A DNA stretch of 64,000 nucleotides from Sphaerosporella brunnea (taxonomy: Eukaryota > Ascomycota > Pezizomycetes > Pezizales > Pyronemataceae): assembly GCA_008704415.1 (NCBI GenBank), contig VXIS01000132.1:54943-118942 (forward strand), given 5' to 3'. The notes beneath the pieces were generated by a model. That model was not told the origin of the DNA. It searched no databases and saw only the letters and a program-made list of their open reading frames with translations. The position numbers and the translations under genes were made by a program. Positions 1 to 11,925 of this stretch are shown here, piece after piece; the stretch's first letter is position 1, and every line of letters starts with the position of its first letter.

Positions 1-1448
1 TGGCAGAAAGTGGCAGGCGACCGGCCGCAGCCATAAAAAAGGGAAGAGAAGCGAGACTCCGAGCGAAGATTTTAGGGAGGCCTCAGCACCTCGGCAATGA
101 CAACTGGAACCTAGCAAAGGACACACCGGCAGAGAGGCTCAGGAGGAGCTGCAAAGCATCAGTGGGAGCAACGGAAGTGGAGAGGGTCACCCGGTGACGG
201 AACACAAGGACAAAAGGCACTATCATAGCCCAACCAAAGGAAATAGCCCGACGCACGGCACTGGAGTGGGACGAAACCACATCTCTCACTCTTTGGACTG
301 ACAGCTCAAGACTGGACGACGGACAAGTGGGCTCAGGGGTAGCATAGAAAGAGGGAAATGAACATGTCGGAAAAAACTACCACCTGGGTACCAGAAAAAA
401 AGTATTCGACGCAGAGCTGTTTGCCGTAATGGAAGCAGTCAAGAGGGAGAGCAAGATGGATGCAATCACCAAGAATAGGGTCACCATCTTCACCAACTCA
501 CAAGCTACCCTGACGCGAATAAAAGACGATGAAGAGGGTCCCGGGCAGATGGTCACCAGGTGACTATACCGATGGGAAACAACTCTCACGAGACAGAACA
601 TCCACCCGGAATGCAGGTGGACACAGCCACACTTTGGGATTAAAGGCAACGAGGTTGCGGACCGACTAGCCAAAAGCAGAGCGGAAGGGGGAGAAATTGC
701 AGACTGACTCACAGCGGGAAGGGAAGAGCCGGCAGAATGGACGTCACTCGCGCACGTCGACCAAATGGCCACCGACGTTAAATCAGACACCCAGCAAAAA
801 TGGATTGCTGACAAGCTTGAAAGTCACCACTGATACAAGCCAAGAAGGGTCAGAGGTAAAGTACAGTGGAAAAGTCTGCACAGACACTGCCAAGATCCCC
901 AAGCAGAGGGCTCATGTGTACTACCAACTAATGTCCAGTCATGCAGTAACCAACGACTACCTGTTCAGGCGAAAACGGCGAGACTTCAATCGATGTGATG
1001 GGTGCAACGACGACACCCCGCAAATGAGAAGTCATCTGATGTTACACCGCAAGAGGTGGAAGAAACAGAGCAAGGATTTCTTCAAAGTAGCAAAAAAAAT
1101 ATAGGGACGACGCAAACAGAAGAGTGAGGGACATTTTTCGCGATGACAGGATGACGACGGTCATGCTAAAATTCCTTAACGAGACCGAGATTGGAAGACG
1201 TATGGGTTAAGTCCCCATTAAGGGGCTGATACCACTGACTCAGGGTGTGTTTAATGGTGCGATTTGTTTTTTATGTATTTCCTTTATATGGGAAGCCCCA
1301 ACAGGCGGGTAAGACCGTGGGGACAGGATACCAGGTTTATTATGTCCGCCATAGGCCTTTGGCCTCACTCCGATTTGCAAGATAGGAGGCACTTGGGCTA
1401 ACGTCCTCGTGTACGCTGTGTGATTTAAAACAAAACAAAACAAAACAA
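1..1448 (+). mobile_element. Degenerate LINE (non-LTR retrotransposon) 3' end
   Basis: About 1.4 kb of the 3' part of a Tad1-like LINE. Around 390-705 the frame reads as an RNase H domain: VFDAELFAVMEA, then FTNSQATL, then the signature FGIKGNEVADRLAKS. At 960-1060 there is a zinc-knuckle-like end, CDGCNDDTPQMRSHLM, followed by KRWKK, and at about 1140-1210 the typical C-terminal MLKFLNETEIGRRMG in another frame. A TGA interrupts the RNase H frame near 561 and the C-terminal pieces lie in different frames, so the copy is dead. The 3' end has a small stem-loop (AGGCC-TTT-GGCCT, about 1353) and a (CAAAA)n tail at 1428-1448. The reverse transcriptase part lies outside the window or is lost. Family assignment is from motifs only. 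Confidence 0.8.
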
Positions 1449-1564
1449 AAACTACGCACCTTCCCCCATCCTTATAGAGGAGTCGACAAGCGACGCTGCG
1501 CGACGAAAGTAATTAGAGCAAGTACATGCAAGCTTGACGGCGCACAGCATATCTACTATGGTGC

Positions 1565-2010
1565 AAGGCGCTTTAAACCAGGACCTTTGCTGGTTTGGAG
1601 TTACCCGGTTGAAACTAGAGAGCAGAACAACCAGAAAAATAGTTTGTAAAAGCACCATACAATTAAAGAGAAGAATGTTCTGAGCAAGTCTACGATCTCC
1701 GATTTGAATTTGGTCTTGTGGAGGTGGAGAACTAATGGTATGAATGTGCGAACTGCGAGTGATTGAGCGAGACCCACCAAAATCCTTAGAGTGTCGGCCA
1801 CTTACTGGGGGTAACGTCTGAGAATTTCATACTCTTACTTCTCCACCACCACAACACCAAATTGAAATCGGAGAGCACGAACTTGTTTGGAACATACTTC
1901 CCTTTAATCGTATCGTGCTTTTATGAACTATTTTTCTGGTTGTTCTGCTCTCTAAAGGTCGGCGCCCCTCTAGTTTCAACCGGGTAACCCCAAACCAGCG
2001 AAGGTCCATG
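1565..2010. repeat. Large imperfect inverted repeat (foldback)
   Basis: Two arms of about 165 bp face each other. The left arm (about 1575-1735) contains CTTTGCTGGTTTGGAGTTAC, then GTTGAAACTAGAG and AGCAGAACAACCAGAAAAATA. The right arm (about 1838-2005) contains these as reverse complement with mismatches, ending in the complement of GACCTTCGCTGGTTTGGGGT. The spacer is roughly 100 bp (about 1736-1837). Arms differ by substitutions and small indels, including a GGCGCC-containing insertion in the right arm. No transposase frame is seen inside. It is either two oppositely inserted copies of one repeat or a decayed foldback transposon. Confidence 0.75.
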
Positions 2011-2049
2011 CAGCGGAGCGAGTAAGCGACCATACTTATTCCACACTCT

Positions 2050-3600
2050 ATAGCTGGAGCGGTAATGGAAATGGGCTGTCAGCGGGAGATCAGTCAAGAG
2101 ACCAGTATGCCAGCGGCGAGGGCTGTCCTCGATGTCCGCCCATCCCTCCACCAATCGCGGCATATCATCAAAGGCTTTTCAGCAGCGACACGGTCGGACA
2201 TTGCTCCTCAATCACTGCAGAAATTGAAATGCACATTCCTAGCTGTACCCACTATGTGACCTCCACTCGCGTGTCCTCCTACCACCGCGCCCCGTGATCT
2301 GACGACCGCAGAACCACCCCGCGCGGTGCAGCCTGGACCTCACTGTGTCGGCGTTGTCAGGGGCGACAATGGCCATGGTAGCCTTCCTCCATCACGAGCA
2401 GTGCTTGCAAAAAAGGGGCTATGGTGCGTTTGGGGGACCTGACGTTTTTGACTTCAAGTTCCCACACATTTACCCCCCCACCAGCAGCTTTCGGTGCGGA
2501 AAGCTTAGCCTTCCCGACTCCCGTTCACGGGCTTCCTTTTCCACCTTCTCCAGGAAACCCCCGCGTCAGCAACCTGAGCTGCAACAAGCTCCTGACGACT
2601 GCGTTTAGCCGTGGCCTTTCCAGCGCAGCGATCGCGAATGCGCTGGCTCCCGCAGTTCTCGGCTCCCAGTTTCACGAGAAAAAAGCAAGGATAGCCGAGC
2701 ACCAACAGCGCCGCCGCATCCGCCGACGGAAACTCGTCGTTCTGGTTCGAAGCGACCGTCAGGCAGCTAGCTACCTACCGACAAGCCTCCCTCCGACAGA
2801 CCAGCGCGGCGGCGGCCAGAGCGACCAACCACAGCAGCGCCGTTTGCCCGAGCACGGCCAACACGGGCTTGAGTCTGCGTCGGAACGTCGACAACGTTCG
2901 CGGGCAGCGTTTCCTCGGCGGACGGCGGAGGCGGCGGAACAGTTTCCGCGCGAAGGAGGGGAAGGAGGAGGAGAAGCTCGAGGTGGGGGGGTGCGCTGGT
3001 GTCGTTGGGTCGGCCGGGAACGTGCCGGGCGGCCGGAGCAGCGCCAGTTCGTCGTCGTCGTCTCCCGGCTGCGTTTGGAGCTTTCGGGACTCTCCTCGGG
3101 GTTTGCGGGATGGCCGGGTCAGGAAGCTTGCGGCTTTCATATCTCGGCGTTGGGGGATGTTGCGGCGTTGTCGAGATGATGATGGTGATGGTACGTATCG
3201 AGCTGGGACGTGACTATATTTTTTTTTGTTCTTTTTTTGTTTTTTTTCCTACGGGTGATGCCACCGCGTACGTATGTATGGGCGGCCGGCCGGTCTCTTG
3301 ATCTCTTCAACCTGAACCGACGCGACTTACTCGGGACTCAAGAAGCCCCCAGCCACCGATCCGTGAAGCCTGTGGCTATATGTATTGTGTAAGAGCAACA
3401 CGGCCTGCAAACCGCAGTTCCATGATGAATGAAGCCTCTGACATCCAGAACCCACCATCCACTCTCACTCTCACACCCCGGAATCCTCACGATCCCCCCC
3501 CCCCCCCAACCCAAATATCCGCAAATAATAAGCCCCTCCCCCCCCCCCCCCCTCCCCGCCCCCTTCCATCCTCCCAAACTCCCAATCCGTAGAGTAGTGA
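2050..3600. other. Non-coding stretch with C-rich tracts
   Basis: No supportable gene. One long open frame (about 2421-3179, plus) has biased, arginine/proline-rich, low-complexity content and no recognisable domain, so I do not call it. Poly-T (about 3223-3248) and poly-C runs (about 3497-3507 and 3537-3552) occur. The pyrimidine-rich stretch at 3450-3600 could be the promoter or 5' UTR of the small ORF at 3614. Confidence 0.5.
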
Positions 3601-3613
3601 CAACCAACAAAAA

Positions 3614-3883
3614 ATGTTCCGACGCCACCACCTGCGCACGCTCGGGCCGCCACAGGAGCCAGCAGGGAAAAACCCCATCGCCGTGAAAACGAGCGACAAG
3701 CTGAGGTCAGCGCTGGACGCGCTTACGCGGCCGCTGCAGCACCGGCTGGAAAAGCGACGCCTCGAGGAAGCGCGGCGAGAAAGACTCAACGAAACCGCGA
3801 TGCACGAGTTTCTCGTTGGGGCTGACCACGTTTCCCGCAAGGTTTGGGAGCGGTGGGAACAGCTGAGTGCGAGGGTTGAGTGA
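3614..3883 (+). CDS. Small hypothetical protein, 89 aa
   Basis: A single-exon frame opens with an ATG in good fungal context (A at -3, preceded by an AACCAACAAAAA leader) and ends in TGA at 3883. The protein begins MFRRHHLRTLG, a basic start that could be a mitochondrial presequence, and has a charged helical middle rich in Arg, Glu and Leu (EKRRLEEARRERLNE). I recognise no family. The pyrimidine/C-rich upstream region looks like fungal promoter sequence. It could be a spurious ORF; the confidence reflects start context and amino-acid composition only. Confidence 0.4.
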   Translation: MFRRHHLRTLGPPQEPAGKNPIAVKTSDKLRSALDALTRPLQHRLEKRRLEEARRERLNETAMHEFLVGADHVSRKVWERWEQLSARVE

Positions 3884-4061
3884 GCGGAGTAGTTATGTTG
3901 CGGAAACAAAAAAACAATCAGAGTTCCACTGTCCAAAACACCGAAGTCATGCTACATGCGCATCCCTGAAGACACTCGATCCGCGACCTCATAGCCGCAT
4001 CGAGGGGAGAACGATGCTCCAAAATCAAATGAATCCTAAAGCCTAACTCCCGCCTGCTTGA

Positions 4062-6346
4062 TCACTGAAATGGGACGTGCAACAAGTTCTGCCAAAAGTT
4101 GTCGGAATCCACGTCACCCAAAATCCCAGCGCCGAACTGCACCGTCCCCGGATCGAAAGTGGCGGTGTCGGTGCCCGTGTCCGTGACTGCGCTTGGATCC
4201 GGCAGGGATAAGATCTCGTCCAGATCCATCGTCGACAGGATGCCCGTGTTGATCGGGCCGAACCCGTTGTTGACGTCGTGCACTGGGGCCCAGTGCGTTG
4301 AGGTGGTCCTGGCCGCCCAGGGATCTTCGCTCACCATCGACGCGGATGATGAAGGTGAGTGACGGTTCACCGAGTCGTGGGTGAAGGTTGACGGCGGGGT
4401 TTCGCTGCCCGGTGGGTTGCATGATGCGCGGAGATGCTGCGATGAGGTGCGGGAGCGCTCGGCGCGGTTGATCAGCAAGTTCAGTACCGCCGCACCCTTC
4501 TCCGCCAGCTTGACCCGGCGGCCGAGAACTTCCATCCTCTTCTGGCCGCTGCGGATGTGCACCATCGCCTGATCCAGAAGGTCCTGTTCCAGCGACAGTG
4601 GGGAGGTGATGATCACCGCGGCCATCAGCACCGCCGGATCGAACGTGAAGAAGTTGAGCGTGTAGAGAGTGTGGTGATGCTCCCTCGTGGCGTCGAACAG
4701 TGCCTGCTGAGATTCCAGCGCCATGAGCCCCGCGGACACGATTTCAACGCGGCTCTTTTCCCGCGTGAATATGTACGGCCGATGCAGAGCCACCAGGAGA
4801 CTGTAGGTGTCGCATTTCAGCAGTTCCGCCTGCGCCCGCAGGAACGGATTCGCGGCGTCGTGGCTGGCGTCGCGATCCGTCACCGCGAGCGCTGGAGGGT
4901 AGCATTCCATCGTCGCGTAGATCTTGGCTTGCAACCGCTCCACCCCGGCCAAGTCCCGCGACGGCGTCTTTGCGGACTCGAGCTGCAGATCGTCGATCTC
5001 GTTGACGATGTGTGCGAGTCGGTAGTCGAAAAGCCGCTGCGTGGACTGCCCCGGAGGGTCGAGTGGTCCCCGCGGGACCGGCGGGCCCCGCGTGAGGTCG
5101 TTCGGTACGTTGCAGTCCAACGGCGGCGTGACGGTGCAGTGCCGGTCGTCGATGAGAGTTGGCCGGCCGAGAATCATGCCCATGAACCTGAGATCGTCAG
5201 GACGCGTCGGCGGAGAAGCGTCACGGGAGCGACCCACCTGTCCCAGATGTACAGATTCACCCACACCCACTTCTCGATCTCTCGCCGCCACAGACTCGGA
5301 AAGTCCTCCGGCGTGCCCGCACCGAAACCCCTCGGCTGCTCCCTGTGCAGACCGAGCTCTTGCGCTTCCCTGATCGCCTGGCCGAGCGCGTGCCACGACT
5401 CCACCGCCCGCCCCTCGCTCTTCAGCCACGATGCCCTCAAGAACCACTGCTGAGCTCGCGGAAGCGTGGTCTGACTCCGCGCCAACAGGGTCGCCAGCTC
5501 GCAAGCGGCGTTGCTGTACGTGGTCGACAAGCCTTTGAAATCCGGTTTCCCGAGGATGTCCAGCTGGCTCATCTGCTCGAAGTGCTCGCGGGGCAGCATC
5601 TGCAGCGCTACCGCCAGCACCTGCAGCAGCAACGAGGGAAACTGCGATAGCTGCCGCCGCTTCTCGCCGTTTCCGGACCCCCCGTGAGCTGGCACCGGTG
5701 GGTTGTCGGAGGTGCAGCACTGGTACCACTCGTCCAGAAGCCGATGGAACGATCCCGCGTGGACCACGCCGTATATCCAGTTGCATTCCGCGAAGAACAC
5801 TTTCACGAGAAGCATCGTGTACGGCCGCGGCGGTATCGTCGTCAACAGGCGGTGATAGGCGTGCAGCTCAGCGTGCTGATCGGGTACGTCCAGCATCGAC
5901 TCTGGCCTCCAGATCCCCTCTTGCAGGTCCAGCTGCGCCACGGGTCAGCTGTCCTCCCGGCAACGCATCGCCGCAGGTCAAACCTTCTCCAGCACTTCGG
6001 CAGCGCTGCAAGTTCGGTTGCTCACATACCCGAAGCTGCCGCCGACATCCGCGCTCGTCAGAACCGTCTCCCCGAGGTTTGCGGGTGAGGCGCTGTCGGA
6101 TGTCCGCCGCGGCCGCGAGGGCTTGCTCTCGTACCGGCACAGATGGCTCGCGGAGCGCAGGGTGCAGTTTCCGCACGGCTGCTGTCGGTCGCACTTTTTC
6201 CACGGTGCCGGTCAGCAGCGGCGAAGGACGTCACGGGGGAGCTGGTGGGTCCCGACCTTTTGCTTTCGTCGGTGGCATTCGGTGCAGGAGATCACAGGAC
6301 GCTGGCGTTTTCTCTTTTTCGCCTGGTTGGTTTCGGGGGAGGACAT
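4062..6346 (-). CDS. Zn2Cys6 transcription factor with fungal-specific TF domain
   Basis: Model: exons 6346-6257, 6193-5984, 5932-5238 and 5187-4062, giving 706 aa. Exon 1 encodes a basic N-terminus (KKRKRQR) and CTECHRRKQK; splicing joins this to CDRQQPCGNCTLRSASHLC, completing the six-cysteine binuclear zinc cluster at about residues 21-50, a DNA-binding domain unique to fungi. The middle (about residues 120-430) matches the fungal-specific TF domain in character: helical, with KVFFAECNWIYG, then AWHALG-like repeats, and FMGMILGRPTLID near 332. The C-terminus is Ser/Thr/Asp-rich and may activate transcription. Introns are 63, 51 and 50 bp; the first two donors (GTCGGG, GTTTGA) are weak, so exon 1-2 borders deserve RNA support. 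An in-frame ATG at 6481 exists, but 6346 lies closer to the cluster. Target genes are not apparent; no biosynthetic cluster surrounds it. It is the only clear gene in a transposon-rich region. Confidence 0.88.
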
Positions 6347-8770
6347 CGCTGGTGCGGCGGGGTGCGATGGAACGAAAATCGTTAACCATTTATCCGTTTC
6401 CGTCACGGAAGGAGTTTCAAGGGAACGGACGCCGATTCTCGCGCATAAAATAACAAAATGCATAGTTACGGCGAGGTCCACGGTCCAACATGTGCTCCAC
6501 GATACGTAATTTTGTACATCCCCGCGGTCATACGATCACGGGCTGGTCTCGGCTCTGGGGATTTCCAACTGGCTGCGGATATAGAAATCACGATGCTACC
6601 CGTTTCGGCGTTGAACGGGATGCGCTCCATTCCTTAACTCTCGTGCCATCAAGAAGTTCACCCCACGAATGGCATCTGCAGCTATAGCTGTATGCACGCG
6701 CCCACAACCGCAAACGACGTTTTGATTTTGGGAACACATGGCAACCGAGAACAGTAGCCCCCTGGACGTCCCGCATCCGCAGCTTGCGATGATGGTAGGG
6801 GGCATGAAGCTCTTTTTCGTGCTGCGGAAGCTACTCACGTCCTTCCGGTCGCGCGGGGAAACTCACAAGATTCGGGCGGCCATGGCCGATTGCTTTCGAG
6901 AAGCCGCGGGTCTGGGCCTGGGAAGAAAGATCTCGTGCGAGGGTAGTCGCTTCCGGCATGCCGACACCTGCGGTGCGACAGCGTGGGAGACGGGTTGATT
7001 GCGTTAAACCAAACTCAACATGTCCTTCGTGATCGCTGAAAATACAGAGCGAGTGACCACCGTGATTGGGGATTGGAAGAAGACGAGGTTAGAAGGCCGG
7101 CCGTGACCGGACATCGAGTTTTGATTTATTTTTTTTCTGGTCCGTTGGACGGATAGACTTTATTGTCGATTACCAGCTGCCTTTGGAGATCTAATCCCTT
7201 TCTTCCTGTGGCCGGAATCCTCGATGTTGGAGGACTCCGCGTTTGATATTGCAGGGCTCCACCGAGAGTTGGCCCCAGGAACCAGCAGTGCGCTGATTCC
7301 TCGTTTCCAGGAGAAGGGGCACGATGAGGCGTATGGAGCGGCAGTCAGGTAAAACCCAGAAGCAAAGGGGCTGCTGACAATGCGTCAACTCAACCCGTAC
7401 TATTGTTAACTTTAAGCTTATAAAGTATCCACGACAAACCAGAATAGTGATAAGCTTAGATGCCATGGCCACTGGGGGTTTACCCCTACCTACTATCTAT
7501 ACTTTCCGGTATGACTCTCACAATCTGCCTTCGTGACTCTACACCATGCGTGCAAAAGACTTCGTTGAAGTTAGAGTGCAAAGTTCCGCCGAACCTTACA
7601 TAACCCCAGGCCTATATGAGCCCACCGTTCCCGCATCTCTCTCCATCTGCACCCCTCACCGTCAAGAAGCGTCTCGATTTCCGCATGTTTTATGATGAGA
7701 GTGACTGACGCGCACAGGAACACACAGCAGCCGCCCTTCCACCCCCCCCCCCCCCAAACATTCAGGCAGGAGGAAGTCGAAAAAGACCACTCCGCCGACA
7801 CCACTCAGCAACAAAAATATATAGACTCTTTATATTGATACCTCTCGCCATACCCCCCTTTCGCATTACCCAATACCCCCCGTCTTTCCATCGTCTCCAG
7901 CAGCCAGCGCGTCTATCTCGTAATGTAAGTCTGCTTTGCCGTCCCCGCGCAAGCCGCGTAGGCTGACAAATATATGTGGCGATGCAGAACAAAGACATCG
8001 ACCCAAGGGCTGGAGCGCGCACCGTCACCCAGGCACTGTCAGTGCGTGAGCCAGAACCAAAAAAGAAAAAAGAAAAGAAAAAACGTTCGCCGCGGCGATC
8101 ACGTCGCTCGATGGTGTTCAGACGGGCTGAATCACTGCGACGGCCCCCTCCCCTCGAGTGGGGGGCATTATCAATTTATAAGGCCTCATTTGAGGACCGC
8201 CCAGCTCGGGATATAGAGCTTTGAAAAAAAAAAAAAATTATTATACACGAAAAAAAAGGGGGGGGGGGGGGGGGGGCGGGGTCTGAAGCTGCGGGAAAGT
8301 AAGTGTTGTCCTGCTCTTCTTTGGCTGGTTTTTTGTTTTTGCAGGATGCAGGCTTCTTGACGGTGCGGAGGGCTCGGAAATAGACTTGGATTTTTGAAAA
8401 AAAAAGACTTGCAATTACCTACTTGTATGGAAACTCCGTTCTCCAGTGACAAAGATACCATGCGCCAGATTCAACAGTGACGGCTTGCTGCATGTCTTGT
8501 CACTCGCCCCAGTGACGAAAGTCGGATCACAGATAGGGGTCGATAATTACGGTTCGATTAGGTACGTTTCTGTACGTGGCTTAAGTTTAGGCAAACGTAC
8601 ACTGTAGATCATCGCGCCTGGGACCGGTATGGAAGGTTGTTTTACGGTGAGATACCGAGAGCTCGGCGTCGGAGCCCAAGAGAAAGTGGAATACTGGCAA
8701 TCCCTGGATATAAAGTGGCCCTCTTCCGGCTGCCTGCCACAGCCTCAGGCTGCCAGTGCCCATTCAAGTC
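6347..8770. other. Intergenic region, no supported gene
   Basis: Upstream of the Zn2Cys6 gene and before the hAT remnant. Only short frames without domain character occur. Notable items are poly-C near 7741-7755, poly-G/A tracts at about 8223-8279, and a short motif (8198-8236) that recurs at 11429. The first few hundred bases presumably carry the promoter of the minus-strand regulator. Confidence 0.5.
8198..8236. repeat. Short dispersed repeat followed by A tract (copy 1)
   Basis: CGCCCAGCTCGGGATATAGA followed by GCTTTG and a run of A. The same string with one or two changes and an A run occurs at 11429-11462, and a shortened version (GCCCAGCTCTAAG plus A run) at about 12736. An A tail at the end suggests the 3' ends of a retroposed element, but nothing longer is shared between the copies. 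Confidence 0.55.
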
Positions 8771-8773
8771 AAC

Positions 8774-9604
8774 AATGCCTCGCCACCCAGACCCCGAAAT
8801 TCAGGCCAACTTCAAAATACGTGATGCGCCGCAAGGTGCAAAGGTAAGTTCCTCTCTTTCAAGTACCTGTCGCCACTAGTCGAGTCCCTTACCGTGTGAA
8901 ATCCTACACCGCCGCCATTATAGACAGAAGGGTGCGAGGAACACAACACGTGGAAAAGTTCACCTCCGCGATGAGTGTCAACGGTACCGTAACTACTCGA
9001 GCTTCAACGAACGGCGCAGGCTACCATGGACCCTACAATCAACTTGAACGTCCTCCACTCGCAAAGGCCATCCGCCATCGCCCTCACCTGGCAGCAGCAG
9101 CTCGTGCCATCCGCGCCGGTAGAAAGCCCTTCACCATGCAGTCCGAGGTTGATTTCCGTGCCTCACTTCGCGAGCTTTCCGGTTACAAAGCCTATACTCC
9201 ACGCGCACCCCGTCCCCTGGCAGGCCAACTCCTCGACGAAGTTTACAGACAAAAACGCAAGTGGATCGAATGGTTGCAGATACCGAGATGATGCGGACAA
9301 AGCGTGCCTTTTCGTCAGGAGACGCTGCGCAAACCCAATGCCAGCACTTAGCCGGTTTGCCGAATACGGGGGAGCCGTCAAGACTCTTTGCGTCGCCAAA
9401 GTCATGTCTGGTACTGCTGTTGATTTCTGGGAAGAAATGGCACCGTTCGCGCCGGAGCTTGCTGAGCTTGCCCTCAAGCTGCTTCGCGCACTCTCTAACT
9501 CTGTACCCTCAGAGCAGTCGCTTTCCACTGAGAACTTGATCCGCAACAGAAAGCGGAACACCTCACATCCACTCGGTCCAGAAATCGTGCGGCTTCAGAG
9601 TTAG
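8774..9604 (+). pseudogene. hAT transposase remnant, internally deleted
   Basis: The left part reads MPRHPDPEIQANFKIRDAP from 8774, then after a possible intron (donor GTAAGT at about 8844) HLRDECQRYRNY, resembling the start and BED-type zinc-finger region of fungal hAT transposases. The right part (about 9405-9604) reads AVDFWEEMAPFAPELAELAL, then SNSVPSEQSLSTENLIRNRK, the diagnostic hAT C-terminal dimerisation motif (FW...SxPSE...S...N). Between them only about 500 bp of mixed frames remain, far too little for the RNase H-like catalytic core of a normal transposase (about 600-800 aa in the family). It is therefore a deletion derivative and inactive. I could not find terminal inverted repeats. 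Confidence 0.75.
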
Positions 9605-9785
9605 GTTTTCCTCAATAATCCCCATTTTTCCAACAACGGCGCCGCCAGTCCGCTTGAAACACGTGTGTGACCAATCCCACATGCACACGGACGTTTTTAC
9701 AGCCATTTCCTCCTCGCTGACCTCGGGGTGCTCCGGAAAACCTAACCTTGACGTCACATGATTTCTGGACTTTCCGGTCGCGCGA

Positions 9786-10250
9786 GTTTTTTTGTTTTAA
9801 TCATAATGTATTCGGCCGCTTGCGGCCATGACATAGATACAGGAGAGAAGCAGACTACCCACGGGCCTACAGACGGGCGTGCCTAGCCTGGCGGCTCTCT
9901 CAAGGAAAGAAAATCAAGGAAAACGCAAAAAGTATACAGAAAGGACTGTGTTTCACCCCCTTTTCAACCCCGCACGTCCGGAGCCCGCTGCTCCCTCTCC
10001 TTCCCCTTTCCCCTCTCCTTCCCTTCTTTTTGCCCCCCTGGGGTTCGCGCGTCGTGCGTGGCTTGGTGTTGCCCGCTCCTACTCCTATGTAGAAGTTGAA
10101 GCACACGGCTCCGTCACCGGCCACTTGGGCCCAGGACGGGACGCCCCTCCCGGCTGACTGTGCCGCAGTACGGCCCGAGGGCTGCCTGCGCTTCTTTCTC
10201 TCAACCTTCTTCCATCCCTCTTTCGCCTCAGCCTCATCGGGTACATCCAC
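9786..10250 (-). mobile_element. LINE 3'-end fragment (hairpin plus AAAAC tail), copy A
   Basis: Read on the minus strand, the element ends GGCCGCAAGCGGCC, a 6-bp-stem hairpin, then GAATACATTATGATTAAAAC and A runs at about 9786-9805. The same end occurs at 24938 and 55455. Further in (about 9900-10250) a minus frame contains EGWKKVERKKRR and PSWAQVAGD, reminiscent of LINE ORF1 N-termini, which would make this an internally deleted copy; that part is inference. The left boundary of the element is uncertain. Confidence 0.55.
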
Positions 10251-11428
10251 GTAAAATAAGCGTATTCTGAATCGTTCCTTTAGGCGGCCACGTAGTTGAG
10301 ATGGAACTCAAAGGTGAGGTTGTGGGATCTTGGGTTCGGTGTAAAGACCAGGCGGGGCTGCCAGCCGGAGCGTTGGATGGAGTGACGTCGAGGAAAGGAC
10401 GAGGCATGAGCCATCACTCGGTCTCGGCACAACGGTTCGGTTGCATTGTTTTCGGAAACGTATTGAAATGTACGGTACATTGGCACGTCGTACTCATCGG
10501 CCCCCAATCGATTGTCACTCGGGGAATCCAAAACTTGTTTGAGCAGGCAGGTTTTCGCAGGGGAGCAGTGCAACGGTGCAGTTGGCCGTCCGCCCGGCGT
10601 CGGGGCCCGGCGACGTGATGGCTGTCCCTTTTCGGAGGGCAGCGGTGCCTGTTTCGGCGGGAACTGTGAGCTGCTCCGAGAACTCTGCCCCAACTGTCAC
10701 CGATGCCTTCCACTCTCCTCTCTCAGGCCCTTCTGCCCTGCACATTTCTGCCCTGGAACTATTTCTAGCCTCCGATCTTTTCTCCTCCTCTTCTTCCACT
10801 TCGCTGCCTCTTCTATTTTTCCTGCAAGCTGCTTGATATCCCCCACTGCCACGATGGACTTCAAACTTCCTTTTCTTTATCTCGCCACTGTGCATCGAGG
10901 ATCCGAAACTGACAAACGACATTCAGCCAGGTGGTCGATTCGATGCGATTTTGGAGCTCGCGCACCGGTCGACAGTCGACAATTACCTCTCAACATGCAG
11001 ATCCCCTTCTTTCACGGCAGGTCAGCCGCTCCTTCCTCGAGGGGATCACCGTTACTTTCTGCCTCGCTATCTGTTCGGGTTCGACGTCTCAAGTTGTTGC
11101 AGTCACTCGGTCTTTGTTGTCCCTTTCCGCAAGTATTCAGGTCAGTTTTCCTTTCGACTCGAATGCGAAGCCTTGTGCGCTGACCTTTCTGAAGCTACGA
11201 TCAATGAATTACTTCTATCAGATGACGAGGCGCAACCAGTTTGACAACATGCTTCAACGGGGACCATATGTCTGTATATACCTCGATAAAAACAAAAAGT
11301 TGTCCTGGTAAGTCAGCTACGCCACTCCTTCCAACTGCCCTTTAAGTTTGTAATTGATCTTCATTTTGCAAGTTAGGCATCGTCTTTGATAGAGGTGTTG
11401 CGGTGCCACTTATGTCTTAACATATATG

Positions 11429-11462
11429 CGCCCAGCTCGGGCTATAGAGCTTAGAAAAAAAT
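11429..11462. repeat. Short dispersed repeat followed by A tract (copy 2)
   Basis: GCGCCCAGCTCGGGCTATAG followed by AGCTTAG and an A run, same orientation as the copy at 8198. Flanking sequence is not shared. Confidence 0.55.
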
Positions 11463-11925
11463 AGGGTGAGTCTTTCCCTTGTTCTGTTTCACTGGGAATA
11501 TCGCTAACATTCCACACGAGCAGAACTCCACCTTCTCCCGGTCTTCTGTTGCAGCAACTCGGCAGTACCGGCGGTTGTTTGCACGTCCATCAGTCGGAAC
11601 AAAAAAAAGTGAATCGAGTTGCAGCGAAGAGTCTTGCTATGAGGTAGGTGATTCGGGTTCTTTCGTGTTTTTGTTTTTCGTTTCCCCTTGCTTTGATACC
11701 TTCGTTCGTTGCTTCTTTTTCTAGATGGGTGGCTGTTTGTTTTGCGGATCGCTTCATGAATGGAACATGTTTGTGGTCTACTCCGTGGTGCCTCGTGAAT
11801 CGTGATGCCTCCAAAAACCCCAATAAGCTGCTAAATTCCCCCCTTGACCGCATCATCTCGTCAATAAGACCATACCGTCAGGCCTTGCTGGCTATACCCT
11901 TTATACCGGATACCTGGCAGTAGCG

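Noticed and set aside
2421..3179. 252-codon plus frame
   Set aside because: Arg/Pro/Gly-rich composition, overlapping frames on both strands and no recognisable motif; likely chance in GC-rich DNA.
10280..11311. Several 90-220-codon frames on both strands
   Set aside because: They overlap one another, no start or splice pattern favours one, and no domain is visible.
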